Shown here: positions 30,708 to 43,421 of the stretch, piece after piece | Numbering within the stretch: the stretch's first letter is position 1 | Layout: each line of letters opens with the position of its first letter | DNA from: Yarrowia lipolytica | Taxonomy: Eukaryota > Ascomycota > Dipodascomycetes > Dipodascales | Assembly (NCBI RefSeq): GCF_001761485.1 | Contig: NC_090772.1 | Span: 2,602,501-2,666,500 of the forward strand | DNA length: 64,000 bases | Reading direction: 5' to 3' | Notes under the pieces: model-generated | The model's database searches: none | What the model saw: only the letters and a program-made list of their open reading frames with translations | What the model was told of the DNA's origin: nothing | Translations under genes and position numbers: made by a program

Positions 30708-33700
30708 GCTTAGTGGTGGATATGTAGCAATGCGGTGGTGGGTGGTGGAAAGATAAAAGATGGATGTCTGTGTGGATTAGGGTTGGTCACGGTATCACTG
30801 GATTAAGTGGTTCTCAACTATAAGGGCCAAGGTTCAATTGTTTCACTGTGATTGAACGAGTGTGTTTTGTCGTGTGTAAGAAGACAAGAGGTAAAGACGG
30901 AAGTCGCGCTCTTATATACTCAACGCAGATACAGTTATGACGGCAAATTTCTTCTCGTATCCTCCATCACCCTCACAGCATATATCATACTCACATGTCA
31001 GACGCGAACATTGACTTCCCACCAAAACGAGTTGGGAATAAAATGAGTCTGGAACCTTCTCGTATGTTATGGCGAGTAGCAGAGATAAGACTGATTATTA
31101 ATATACTTTGCGAGTACGAGTATTTACCCGATGGTGACATAAGCGGGACGGGTTTAGATCGATCTTGATTCAGTTCTTCCGCCGCATTCTATACACTTCC
31201 GAATTACCCTCCCCAATCTTGAAACTGAACCTTCTAAAAGTGGCGATAAGTAGATGGGATGCACATGAGATGACATGACATGAGCAGTCGAGTTCAAAAC
31301 GACTACGCAGATGCAAGGGTCAGGAACTGGATAATATTGTTGCATAGATTTGACGAATACGGAGCATCTTGTCCATAAAAGAAGAAGGCATAGAGTGTGG
31401 ATGTTATGTTATGGTATGTGTGGAGCTGAGGGGGGGTGAAGGGAGGTCGCATTATGAGGGCGTAAAGAAGCTAATTACGTTCAATATTTCCTGAAGAGAG
31501 TCTGATGGACCATATTCAAGGGGGATTAGGGGTTCTATCAACCCCTGTAGCTCTAAAATCTACCTTGGTCGTTCTTCCACACCTGACGGTTCTATTTTTC
31601 GGAGTTTTTATATATAACATTACTAAGGATATCCGTAGGATCATTTTGATACCATTAGTGTACAAAATCAGACTGGTAGTTGATGTTTTGATCCAATAAC
31701 ACTACAATGTCGAATGTAGGATATATAGTAAGTTCATTGCATAGGTGCGACCGCCATGGTATTTGCGAAAGTGGCCTACAGAGACAAAGTCTGGCATACA
31801 TCCGTCCTAGAAATTTGACGTCAAGGAGAGATCCAGGACCCCTGGAGATTACGAGTAGTTACAACAAGTAGACAGGATTGCTACATAGCTCAGCTTTTGC
31901 GTTGATAATTGATGGTCAGTAGCAGACTTTCCGACATCGCTGTGTCTGGTCATGAGCGAGCGTTCGCTGGAAGAGAGCCGTTGTCCCGATAATACCCATA
32001 GATAGAATTAATAATGATTTACAGAACACTGAAATTTTACGCTGATTAACGTGAGTTTGACTTTTATCAGAGACAGCGAAGGGCAATACTACTCCTAGCA
32101 AACAATAATGAGTCCGCAATATCCTCTACCGTGTCTTTAAAACATACCGTTCATCCTATGACTGTACTCATAACTCGTCATCATCTGAACCCTGAGCGCC
32201 GTAAATTGTCGCATTCTCACGTGAATTAACGGATAACCAGTGAACTCGCCAGATTCCAGATAAAGAGGAAAGAGCCGTTTGATGATATTACGAGTGAAGG
32301 AGGAACGCATGGACAAAACGTCAGCCACCAGTACATGCCATCTCCCTCATACTTACTTTGGATTCTCCAACCTGTCTCCACTCTGCTAATGGCACCAATC
32401 ACTTCACCTATGGTATTATTGGCATTGTCATCAGTGACCCATCATAATGGTTAACTACAAGTAGCTTTGTGCCACTACGGACCTCTTCTACCCTACCTCT
32501 ATCAAATACCTCAGATCAGTTATAGAGCCTCATGCCGGAACGATCCTTCAGAACCCTCTCTGCCTCTGTCTCTTCGCGTCACGACTCTGACACTAATTAA
32601 GACACACTTTGACTGAGACCGGCGGTCAAATCATGGGCCTTTGGCTCCAACAAACTGTGTGACTTCATCCGTAATCTTGTACAAGCCACCAACTAATTAT
32701 GAGACATATTTTCTATCCTAGTACGATAGCCGCAGACAGACTACTGTAGCGAATGGCGATTGACGAACTGCTATTATGCCTCCATGATTGTTGGTCCACC
32801 AATTGACTCTCTTGGTTCGTCGGAATTATGCACCCGGAACATTCAATCCGTCGAGCATGCTATACCTCACTTGGTGGCTCGGTTTCTGCAGGACTTGTAA
32901 CTCCGGCAACTAATTGAAGACCACCATCCTTTTTCTCTCCCCTAAACCACAAGAGCCGACCCCTGAAGCCCCTTGGGCCCGCTAAGACCCCTTCCAAAAC
33001 GCTATCTCTCTGGCTTCCATTGGCCAACCTTGGACTGAGTCTTTCCAGACGTGAAACTCGGATCAAAGACTACACAAGGAAGGCTATCACCGGTTAAATC
33101 GATAATACGAAAAGCCGAGCTTAGTTTATTTCCAACGTCGTTCCTGCAGCCGCCTGGACTACGGTGCAAGAGTTGGTGCGTTCTGAGGAAGAAGTGGAGA
33201 CGTCTAGACCTCGTGGATCGACTGTACATTCACTGGTAGAGTCAATTGCGAGTCTTTCCAGACCACTCCACCCCCCTACATTTACCCAACATTCATCTCC
33301 GCCCTCTTTTAACCGCTCTTCCTCTCGGAAAGCTGCTCCCTCTTTAGGAGATACGCGCAGTTTCCGATTTGGACTGGAAACTCTGGTGTGAGCCATATGT
33401 AACTAAATGGAAGTCGGAAATAGAATACTGTAGACAACGAGTAGGACTGTACAGTACGAGTATAGAGCAGTGTTCTCCAAAGTGACTCGCTACTAGAACC
33501 GTCTCCACGTGACCCCCTCATTCCACCTATATATAAAGATTTACCCTACCTACAAGTAGCACTCGTGCCTACCATCATATCTTACAGCCAGGTATACGGC
33601 TCCCATGGTTCCGAGCAAGTTGAGTGTATTTAATACACAACAAACAGGACCGTGTACGGCGTAAAGATATATTCTAAGCGATTTCTATTGCGATTGGCGA

Positions 33701-35223
33701 GAAAATGCCACCAGATGATTTCCCAGAGAATACTGGATTTTATGGTGTATTTCTCCGTTTTTTCCTCATTTTACCCGAATTTCTACCCTATTCTCCCCGC
33801 CGCCACAAGACTGTATACACGCTCCATCCACCAACCAAAACCCCCCAATATCTGCATCTGGTCGCCCGACCCAAAAGAGGGCTGTTGACAAACGTTCCAT
33901 TTCGGGATGTTGTACATTGCCCGATCAAGAGCACATAAATCTTATCTCAGTGTTTATGCGTTTATGAGACACTCTATCCAAGGGATAACTAGCATGGACC
34001 GTAGGCTTACAGCTCTCTGTAGACTTGCGGTGCAAATTGCTGTACAATTGTGGCTCTCTATACAAGATTAATTACTCCAATATTGAACCGCCGCCCGTAT
34101 CCTGCACACGTACATGGACACCCTACATACAAGCGGGTTTGGCACAGATGGCGGTCCTTGTGAACATGTACGTCACCAGAATGTGTTTGTTTGTCTGCCT
34201 TGGCCCTCACTTGTCTGTAAGCGAACGAGACCCGCCAAGCATGTGTCCTAGATGAGCTACAGAACAAGGCGGATGGTGAGGGATATTATGTCAATTCACG
34301 TTGTGCCATTGTCTGATAGCAGGGGACTTGGAGAATCATTTCGCATCCCCTTCAATCATCTCCTCCACATCTGTAACCATTGGCTTCATTTGCATATTAC
34401 CGTTTTGGTTGAGTGTGAGGTGATTAAAATTTTTCCCCTACACATATCCGACAGGTGCATGATGTCACTTTTTTGCGGGAAAAGGGGTTGTGTGGGACGT
34501 AGGAGAGCTCTGGAGAAGCGGGGAGTTGGAAAGTGGCTGTTTTAGAGGCTGTACAATTCGCTCCAGTTGCAATTTCCCCTCAATCTCTTCTCGTTCGCGT
34601 CTTGTTGCACGCGCTCTTCTTTATCCACCACCATATGTGTGTTTTTTTTTTCCGCGTGCACGCACTCCGTTATCTTGTCCCAAGCTGCTAAAGTGCGGGA
34701 AATGGATCCGGCGGAAATAAGCCAAGACTGAAAGCTGTCAGAAGCGATGAGATGGACCTAACAATGACGTATAACGGCTGTCTGGGCCGCACCAAGACGG
34801 CGACAGGGCCATACACCCGGGTATGTTGGACCACCACCCTACAGCTCGTACACAAACATCTTTTCCGACTGTAAACACACTATGTTACAGTTTGGGGTGA
34901 TAGCTAAGTCCGTGTGCTTTTACAAACAAGGACTGGGACGAGGCTACGGTGTAAAAGGCAAAAGGGAGAGCCTAAAATAATTCCGGGAATATATATCGGC
35001 GCCAACATGAGAGGTATGGGGGGTGTGTAAGGCAAAAGAGTGGGTAAATCGACTCTTGAGACGCTGGAGATTCTTTTGATCAACTCCCGGTATTCATTGG
35101 GATCTCCACAACGTCTACAGTGGGCCCCCATTATACAGCACCAATTGGAGCCAAACCTAGAGGTCTGCACGTTGAACAACCTTGTTGTTGGCCTGCACTC
35201 AAAGCGTGATTAAACCGGAAGTG
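30708..35223. other. 4.5-kb gene-free region
   Basis: No gene is supported. CTACAAGTAG occurs at 32455-32464 and 33550-33559, and CACGTG at 33506-33511. A minus-strand frame at 32137-32328 with a neighbouring one at 31916-32119 looks weakly protein-like, and GTAAGTATG on the minus strand near 32350-32358 could be a splice donor, but no matching acceptor was found. Confidence 0.4.
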
Positions 35224-35231
35224 TATATATA
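35224..35231 (+). promoter_or_regulatory. TATA box of the secreted protein gene
   Basis: TATATATA, 61 bases before the ATG at 35285. Confidence 0.45.
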
Positions 35232-35284
35232 CTGTGTTGGTCCCTCTGGTCGGTCCTCACTCTGTGAACACCCCCTCCGTCGCC

Positions 35285-35734
35285 ATGAAGTTCAGCATCA
35301 TTGTCATCCTCGCTTGCATCTACCTCGTCCAGGCTGCCTCCCTCTTTGAGCGATACGTTGGCAACAAGGTCAACTACAAGTACTCCGCCAAGGTGGACCT
35401 GTTTGACATGTCCAAGGAGTGCAACGGTGCCCGAATCAAGTCCATCAACGTCAAGCCCAACAAGTACACCCAGTGCCACCACCTGACCCGAATCAACTCC
35501 GCCTTCATTGCTCCCTCTTACGACTGCACCGTCACCGTGTGGAAGGACCGAAAGTGCCGAGGCACCCCCGACTACAACGCCACCGTGAACCACGACGATA
35601 AGGTCTGTGCTGCTCACATCCCCGAGGGTAACTCCATGGTTATCTCTTGTGACGACAACTCCAACCCCGCTGTTGCCCAGTACCGAGCTGAGCACGGCAA
35701 GAAGAAGAAGGGCAAGAAGGAGAAGAAGAACTAG
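35285..35734 (+). CDS. Small secreted Cys-rich protein with a Lys-rich tail
   Basis: Encodes 149 residues. The ATG at 35285 begins a clear signal peptide (MKFSIIVILACIYLVQA, cleavage likely after QA), which decides the start; the frame is open upstream but with no signal character. The mature part of about 130 residues has six Cys (in KECN, TQCHH, YDCTV, RKCRG, KVCAA and ISCDD), enough for three disulfides. It also has one NAT sequon. The C-terminus is strongly basic (KKKKGKKEKKN). Codon choice is strongly biased to C-ending codons, as in well expressed genes of this yeast, and a TATA box is present. I do not recognise the family; a cell-wall-bound or secreted effector-like protein is possible. 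No catalytic motif is visible. Confidence 0.75.
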   Translation: MKFSIIVILACIYLVQAASLFERYVGNKVNYKYSAKVDLFDMSKECNGARIKSINVKPNKYTQCHHLTRINSAFIAPSYDCTVTVWKDRKCRGTPDYNATVNHDDKVCAAHIPEGNSMVISCDDNSNPAVAQYRAEHGKKKKGKKEKKN

Positions 35735-38349
35735 ATTCGCCGCACTTAATACTCTTCTTTTTTTCTCTTCATCTCTCACTGAAAATACAAGATATTTAAT
35801 AGACCTAATTAATACCCAGTCTAACGAGACATGTATTTTCCACTGGTCATTCAGTAATTCATTCTTATTATTACAAGTACTTGCGTCTGTAGCATTTCAT
35901 TCTCTTGGTATTCATTTCGCTACGGTACTCGGCCACTTTGCCTTTGCTTTTTTTCGCCCTTTGTATAAAACGCGATCATTTTCACTTAAGCCTTTGTTCT
36001 CCAGCCAATCAGAGGCTCGCTTTCACGATTTGAGCGATTTACCAGAATACAATCTTCCGTTTTGGGACGGCTTATGCCCCATTTGGTTTGTTTACATCGA
36101 AATAAGCTCATCCTCGGGCATATAAACTTCCGATCCTTCCGCCACTGCGTAGATGCGTCTGCCTGCAGTTCTGCACCACATTGTATATACCGGCTTTGTG
36201 GGTCGGTCCAGACGTCGAAATATCCGGTTGCTGGCCCAACTGCTCAATTGAGGTATTTCCGCCCCGCGCACCGGCCGCTGTTCTTGCTATACACGAAATA
36301 AACCCGTTTCAGTGTGAACTTTAAGTCCGGAAGGTAAAATATTGACGTCAATCCTCAGTGAAAGGGAGCTGAAAGGGAGTACTGAGACACCAAGACGTAT
36401 CAGGACACACTCAGCCAATGGTTCTTCAGCTTGGAGTGCTGAGACCAGTACTTGCACGACTTGCCTTAGAACTGCTTGTTGCAACATGGTACTTGTACTT
36501 GTACACGTAGTCGAGCTTGTAGCGTACAGTACTCGTACACGTAGTCGAGCTTGTAGCGTACAGTACTCGTACACGTAGTCGAGCTCGTACCGTACTCATA
36601 CCCTGCCTCTGCTCCACTCGCACCGCCAACTGCTCCATCACTCATACCTACATAGCTACCCCGAACCGTTACCATGGAGACTGGCGATCCCAATATACCC
36701 TGACGGTCCACATTCCACGCTAAACCAAACTGGATTCCTATTATTCTCACTGTACAAAGTCACATGACGGTGGATGGATGACAAGGACGTCGGATGTACG
36801 TGCTGTAGAGATAACAGCCTGGATTCATCTCGGGTGCAGAATTGCTGTGCCAAGCGGTCTGCCAGGTGGGTTCTTTGCGTGGTATTATTTCCTTGTCCAA
36901 GAGTTGTTATTGTTGTGCTTGCTAGATGTATGGTGCATATCAAGTGCTGAGAGTGTATCGGAGAGTCGAATTCAGGAGACCGAGTACAGTACAAGTACAA
37001 GTACAGGTACGAGCACAACAACATGCCAATGGTTAACGGCTGCGTTCCGGACTCACTTTTCTTTTCCAACGACCTCAGCCGTTCACGCTAATCCCACGCT
37101 TAACGCTGAGTTTGGAGCATCGTGGGCGTGCCAGTGGCTTAATAAGCAGATAAACGAGGGGATGTAACGGTAGAAGGCTCAATGCGGCGGCTCCGACTGT
37201 TTTTATGACTCGGTGTTTTGTGGATTTCGTCATCTTAGCAAAGATCCCTAGTACGATTACATAATCAACAGGAGCACACTACTTAATGATGGTACTGTAG
37301 ACAGTGGACGCGATTCATCTGAATATAACCGGAGCTGGTTTGACAACGATCCATATCAACGACCCATATCGATGGATGCGCACGCACAAACAGAACATCC
37401 ATACATCTCGCGACAAGAGCACCAGAACACCTCAGTTTGCCAATCCCGCAGCGTACGCTACAACTTCTCGTGCATTAGCGAGCTTCCGAGCAGATGTAAG
37501 AGTAATACTCGAGATAATATGTCAGTTACAATTGTACTAACCAACACATCCACTTTTACTGTGAATGTTCGACAAGCCAACTCTCATCTTGTGCTTCCTA
37601 CAGTAATCAACCATACATTTTCAAAGTAGGACTCAATAGACAGTTTCCAGCCACAGGATTTCTTGATGTCAGACTTGCGACCATACCACTATCAAATTCC
37701 GATCCAATTCCCATACTCGTACTAATGAACACATCTGGAAACGTTTTCCAAACCCCCCAATCTCCTCCACAGTCGACCCCATAACTGTCACTATCAGATC
37801 CAGCCGCACTGCTTGTACATACGGTACCTCGTGAACTGTTTGTACAAGTACAAGCCGCTGAAACACGAAAAAAACCTATAAATACCACCAAAAGCAACTC
37901 TTCATCCATTCACCGTTCTTGCTCCATTTTTCCCATACTTGAACTCGTAGTCGTACGTAATCGCACCCATTCCTACTCTCCCACATTTGACACACTGTGA
38001 AGACCCCACTCTTCCAGTCGAAAAAAATATACAGCAAAAAAAGTACAGTATTGACCCTTGTGGGACGACCCTGAAACTGTAGTAAACCAGAGGTATATCA
38101 CACTTGTAGTAATACTTGTAGTAATACTTCTGCAAACCACGTGACCAAAACATTCACTTCGTACACCCATCCACCGACACCAAGCATGCTTCCCCCTCCA
38201 CCAGCTCGTGTTGCCAGGACAACCAGGGTTAGGGTTTCACTTCCTGTCTCGGACGCGTATTGTATATTGGGTAAACAGAGGTTGACGCGTCTGTCAGAAA
38301 AGTACATCTACAATCTTTCCACCACATCGACACACATTTCCACATTCAA
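35735..38349. other. Intergenic with tandem repeat
   Basis: No gene is supported between the secreted protein and SMC4. Contains the 34-bp tandem repeat at 36501-36597, several GTACAAGTAC-type runs (about 36990-37010 and 37845-37855), a repeated ACTTGTAGTAAT at 38102-38125 and CACGTG at 38138-38143. Confidence 0.4.
36501..36597. repeat. 34-bp tandem repeat, nearly three copies
   Basis: The unit starts GTACACGTAGTCGAGC and ends GTACAGTACTC. Copies lie at 36501-36534, 36535-36568 and, diverged and shortened, 36569-36597. The first two are identical. Confidence 0.9.
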
Positions 38350-41300
38350 ATGGCCCGACTCAGCAGTGCGCCTTCCAAGCGGTACTCGGCCTCGCACCGC
38401 AGCTCGATCTCGCGCGTGGAGATTGAGCAGCAGTTTTCAGAGGAGGATTCGGATGATTTGGCGGTGGCCACCAAGAAGAACTTGAAACGGTCTTCTCGAC
38501 CCAGAGCACACAAGGTGGTTGAGAGTGAAGACGAGAGTGAAGGGGAGGAGGAGGAGGGAGAGGAAGAGGAAGGAAGTGATACCGCAAACGCCAACAACAC
38601 AAACATTACCCATGATTCTGCAGATGTATCTATTGATCATGATGAGGATGAGGATGAGGATGAGGATGAGGATGAGGAGGAAGAGTCAGAAGACGAATTG
38701 GTGGCTTCCAAAACCGCCAAGCGAGTTATTGAAGACGAGGAGGAAGAGCAGGAGGACATTGACATGGAGGGCGATATGAGCGTGGATCATGAGGGTGACA
38801 TTAACATTGCTATGGGTGATGAGAATGTGGGTGGGGGTGATATTGAAGGTGAAGTGGCAGCCATGGAGTCGTCACCCGTGAAGAGAAGCCCTCTTGCAAC
38901 CCGTACATCCATCTCGGCCAACAATGCCTCTCCTAACACCTCCAACATTGTGTCCAATCCCAGCCCCAGTCAAAAGGAAAACGTCATTGTAAAGAAACGT
39001 GACATGACACCTGATATGGACACCAACGCCGCTACAGAAGATGCCACCACGCCAAACACGCCCTCCAGAGCTCCTCCCTCGTCCATGCCTGTTCCTTCCC
39101 CCATGCAGGCCAATCTGACTATTGATGATGGAGCCCCCGATGGCCTGCCTCTCCCCAGGGCATCCGAAGAGCCCGACGAGGTCAAACAGGAGGAGCAGCT
39201 GAGCCACGGCATCCATGCGCGGTCGCTCATGCAGCAGCGCGCCACGTCCATGCAGCAGCATGTGATCAAGACACCCGACGAGCCCACTCAGCGGCTGACC
39301 ATTAGCAACTTGGTCCTTACAAACTTCAAATCCTATGCCGGACGACAGGAAGTTGGTCCTTTCCACAGTGTGAGTATAGTGGAGCAAGCTGAGCGATCCG
39401 AAGGATTGCCTGGCTTTTTTTGTGGTCACTTGGTTTAAATGACTGGACTCGGGTGCTTATTGGTTTCAAGTGTCTACTTTATTCAATAGCAACTTGCGTT
39501 TCATGATTTCAAGTGCTATTTCGATCTCAAAAGCCTTTTATTAACATGGCTTCGCATGCTTGTCCCGAACCGCCATGCTGAACCACAATGTGGTCCGTCC
39601 TGAAAGCCATACTAACCCAGTCATTCTCCGCCGTAGTTGGCCCCAACGGTTCCGGCAAGTCCAACGTGATCGACTCGCTTCTCTTCGTGTTCGGTTTCCG
39701 AGCTTCCAAAATGCGACAAGGCAAATTGTCCGCTCTCATTCACAACTCTTCCAACCACCCCAATCTCACGTTTTGTTCCGTCGAAGTCCACTTTCAGGAC
39801 GTGATCGACGAGCTGGACGGTACCACCTCTGTGGTACCAGACTCGACGTTGGTTGTGGCGCGAAAGGCCTACAGCAACAACACGTCTGTGTACACAATCA
39901 ATGGTCGAACGTCATCCTTCACTGAGGTGACCACACTATTAAAGGGCCGAGGAATCGATCTGGACCACAAACGGTTCCTCATTCTGCAGGGAGAAGTCGA
40001 AAGTATTGCCCAGATGAAGGCGAAGGCTGAGGGCGACCACGACGACGGCTTACTGGAGTACCTGGAGGACATTATTGGTACGTCGCAATACAAGACGCCA
40101 ATCGACGAGGCACAAGTTCAGATCGACTCGCTCAATGAGGTGTGTTTGGAAAAGAAGGGTCGTATGGAAATTGTGGAGAAGGAACTGAACGGTCTGTCAT
40201 CCGAACGTGACGAGATTGTCGGCTACTTGCGTCTCCAGAACGAGCTGACTCACAAGCAGTCTCTGTACTTCCAGATTCATGCTCAAAAGTGCCAGAAGGT
40301 GATCACTATGAGCGAGCAGGTTATGGCTGAGATTGAGACGCAGTTGGCGGCAGAGGAGGAGAGAAATGCCGCTAACAGAGTCGAAATCAAGACTCTAGAG
40401 GACGGCGTCAAGTCCGAGGAATCTGTGCTTAAGGGTCTGAAGAAGGCCCAGTCCAAGCTGGCCTCTATTCTGGCCTCTCACGAGAAAGAAAAAGTGCAAC
40501 TGGAGGAGCGCAAGAAGCACATGGAGGCTAAGGCGAAGAAGTTAGAGAAGACAATTGCTTCAGCTGAGTTGTCGCTATCCTCTTCTGAGTCCTGGATCGA
40601 GGAGTACGACAACGAGAACTCCGGCAACATTGAGCAGCTCAAGGTATACGGCGAAGAACTTGCCGAGGCCGAGGCTCTCATGGTTGAGATTCAACGGGAT
40701 CTGGGAGACAAAACACGCCCTTTCTCCGAGAAGATTGACCTGCTCAAGCAAAAACTCGATCCCTGGAAGCAGAAGATTGTTGCCAAAGAGGGAGAGGTCA
40801 AGTCTGCGCTCAACAAGGTCGAGCTCGAGGAGGAGCGACTTTCCCGGGCTGAGAAAGCTGTCAAGGACTCCGAGGCGTCTATTCAGGGCATCAAGCTGGA
40901 GGGAAGGAGTCTGGAGAAGAAGGTGGCTCACTCGGAGAAGGAGAAGGAGCACGTTCAGAACCAGATTGAGCTAGGAGAGCAGGAATGCGAGCACGCCAAG
41001 GGAAAGCTAGCAGACATGAAGCAGCGCCTGGACGACATGCGTGCTCAGTACAACGACGCCAAGGAGTCGCAATCATCTTTGCAGTCTCGTGGACGGGTTG
41101 TAGGTGCTCTGATGAAGCTCAAGGACTCTGGACGACTCCCTGGCATTCATGGCCGGCTTGGAGATCTCGGTACGATTGATGCAGAGTATGATACTGCCGT
41201 ATCTGTGGCGTGTCCCAAGCTCGACAACATTGTGGTTGACACGATTCAGACAGGTCAAGCCTGCGTGGAGTATCTGCGAAAGAACAATCTAGGTACAGGT

Positions 41301-43421
41301 GTGTTTCAGCTAATGGACAAAATTGGCAATCGACGTCCCAAGAACTTTAACACTCCAGAAGGTGTTCCTCGGCTAATCGATCTAGTGAAATGCGACCCCC
41401 AGTTCATTCCAGTCTTTTATGCAGCCATGGGTGAGACTCTGGTTGCGAAAGATCTGGACCAGGCAAACAGAATTGCCTATTCGGGTGGCCGGTACCGAGT
41501 CGTGACTCTGCAGGGCCAGCTTATCGCGCGAAGTGGAACCATGGCTGGCGGAGGACATGTCAAGCGGGTTGGTCTGATGGCAATCACCGGTTCAGAGCGA
41601 TCTACCGCCAAGGCTCTTTCGGCAGATGAAATGCGAGCTCTGGAGAACGAGATGGAGAACGAGGAGAAGCGGTATGGCGTGGCCAATACCACCTATCACC
41701 AGATGGTAGCTTCTTTGCGGGACTTGAAGGAGCGGCTTCCTCAGGTCGAGGTCGAGATTTCCAAGGTGGGTCTTGAGATTGAAGCACTCGCTCAAAACTA
41801 CAAGTCTTCCGACCGACAACATAAGGAGCTGCTTGTGGAGTTGGAGGGTGTGCAGAAGAGTTCTGTACTTGCAGAGGCACGTGATCATGTTGCCACTCTT
41901 GAGGCAGAGGTTGAGGAACTTAAGTCACAGTGTTCTTCAATTGACGAGGAAATTGCATCTCTCGAGGAGAAGATTATGGAGACTGGTGGTCTCAAGCTGC
42001 GAATGCAAAAGTCCAAGGTCGACGGACTGGTTCAGAAGATTGAGATTGTGCAGGGCAAGATGAAGACCGGTAACAAGGACCGGTCCAAGGCCCAGCACAA
42101 TGTTACTAAGCAACAGCGGGTCATTTCCGAGTCGCAGAAGGAGCTGCAGTCATTCCAGGAGGAGTGCGCTCCTTTCCAGTCCAAATTTGATGCTCTGGAG
42201 CAAAAGGTGGCTGAGTGTGAGACCGAGTCCGAGGAGGCCACCAAGGCCATGTACGAGCAGGAGGAGCGGGTATCTGCGCTACGAAATGAGCTCCAGGAAA
42301 AACAGGCAGAGATTTCGGAGCTGCGAAAGGCAGAAGTCGAGCTAAAAAACTCGCTGCTGCAACACAAGACCAAGGTTGAGGAGGAGGGAGCCAAGAAGGC
42401 ACAGTGGGTCAAGCGACTGCAAGGCTTGGCTATTCACAACATTGGCGAAATGTGTGGCCAGCCAGATGAGCCAGAAGAGACGTCCACGCCTCTCGTGGAG
42501 TACTCTGAGGACGAGCTCCAGGGTTACAGTGTCTCCGAGCTCAAGGAAGAGATTGTCGGTTTGGAAAACTCGGTCGAGGGCATCGACATCGACTTTGCCA
42601 TTCTTGAGGAATATGCTCGACGGGCACGCGACTACGAGACTCGTCGTTCTGCGCTCAATGAGGCTGTGGAGGAGCGAGAGCAGTCGTCCAAGCGACTGGA
42701 GGATCTCAAGTCCAAACGACTGTCTGAGTTCATGTCTGGTTTCAACACCATCTCCATGAAGCTGAAGGAGATGTACCAGATGATCACCATGGGCGGCAAT
42801 GCCGAGCTGGAGCTTGTGGACTCTCTGGATCCTTTCTCCGAGGGTATTCTCTTCTCGGTCATGCCTCCCAAGAAGTCGTGGCGTAACATCTCTAACCTTT
42901 CCGGCGGAGAAAAGACGCTGTCTTCTCTGGCTCTCGTCTTTGCACTCCATCATTACAAGCCTACGCCTCTGTACGTGATGGACGAGATTGATGCTGCTCT
43001 GGACTTCCGAAACGTGTCCATCGTGGCCAACTACATCAAGGAGCGTACCAAGAACGCCCAGTTCATTGTCATTTCGCTGCGAAACAACATGTTCGAGCTA
43101 GCTCAGCGGTTGGTTGGTATCTTCAAGGTCAACAACATGACCAAGAGTGTCACCATCAAGAACGTGGAGGCCGTGGAGGCTGCTGCCGCAGCGGCAGCAG
43201 CAGCGAAGATCCCTCCCATGACACCAGGTCCCGGAGGACGTGGAGTTCCAATGACTCCGGGGCTGCACAGGACGCCAGGAACTCTACACAGAACTCCCGG
43301 GCACCTGAGAGCTCCACCCCCGAAGTTTGGAGCTGGAATGGGTGTTTCTTCGACGCCTCGAGTTCCCCAGACTCCCCGAGTGCCTCACAAGGCTACTCAG
43401 GCGGGATTCGTTGAGGGATAG
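38350..43421 (+). CDS. SMC4: Condensin ATPase subunit SMC4 (one intron)
   Basis: Two exons, 38350-39369 and 39621-43421, give about 1606 residues. Smc4 pairs with Smc2 in condensin, which compacts mitotic chromosomes by loop extrusion. After a long acidic N-terminus (runs of Asp/Glu at about 50-150) comes NLVLTNFKSYAGRQEVGPFH. Splicing then gives SSFSAVVGPNGSGKSN with Walker A at 347-354, as in other Smc4 proteins. Coiled coils flank the hinge at roughly 835-1000. The signature NLSGGEKTLSS is near 1430, Walker B LYVMDEIDAALD near 1457. A C-terminal tail has an Ala run and repeated Thr-Pro sites (MTPG, RTPG, STPR, QTPR). The protein is longer than S. cerevisiae Smc4 (1418 aa), mostly through these tails. 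Confidence 0.96.
39370..39620 (+). other. Intron of SMC4
   Basis: 251 bases, starting GTGAGTAT and ending ACTAACCCAG. Removing it joins GPFHS to SFSAVVGPNG exactly as in other Smc4 proteins. Confidence 0.92.
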
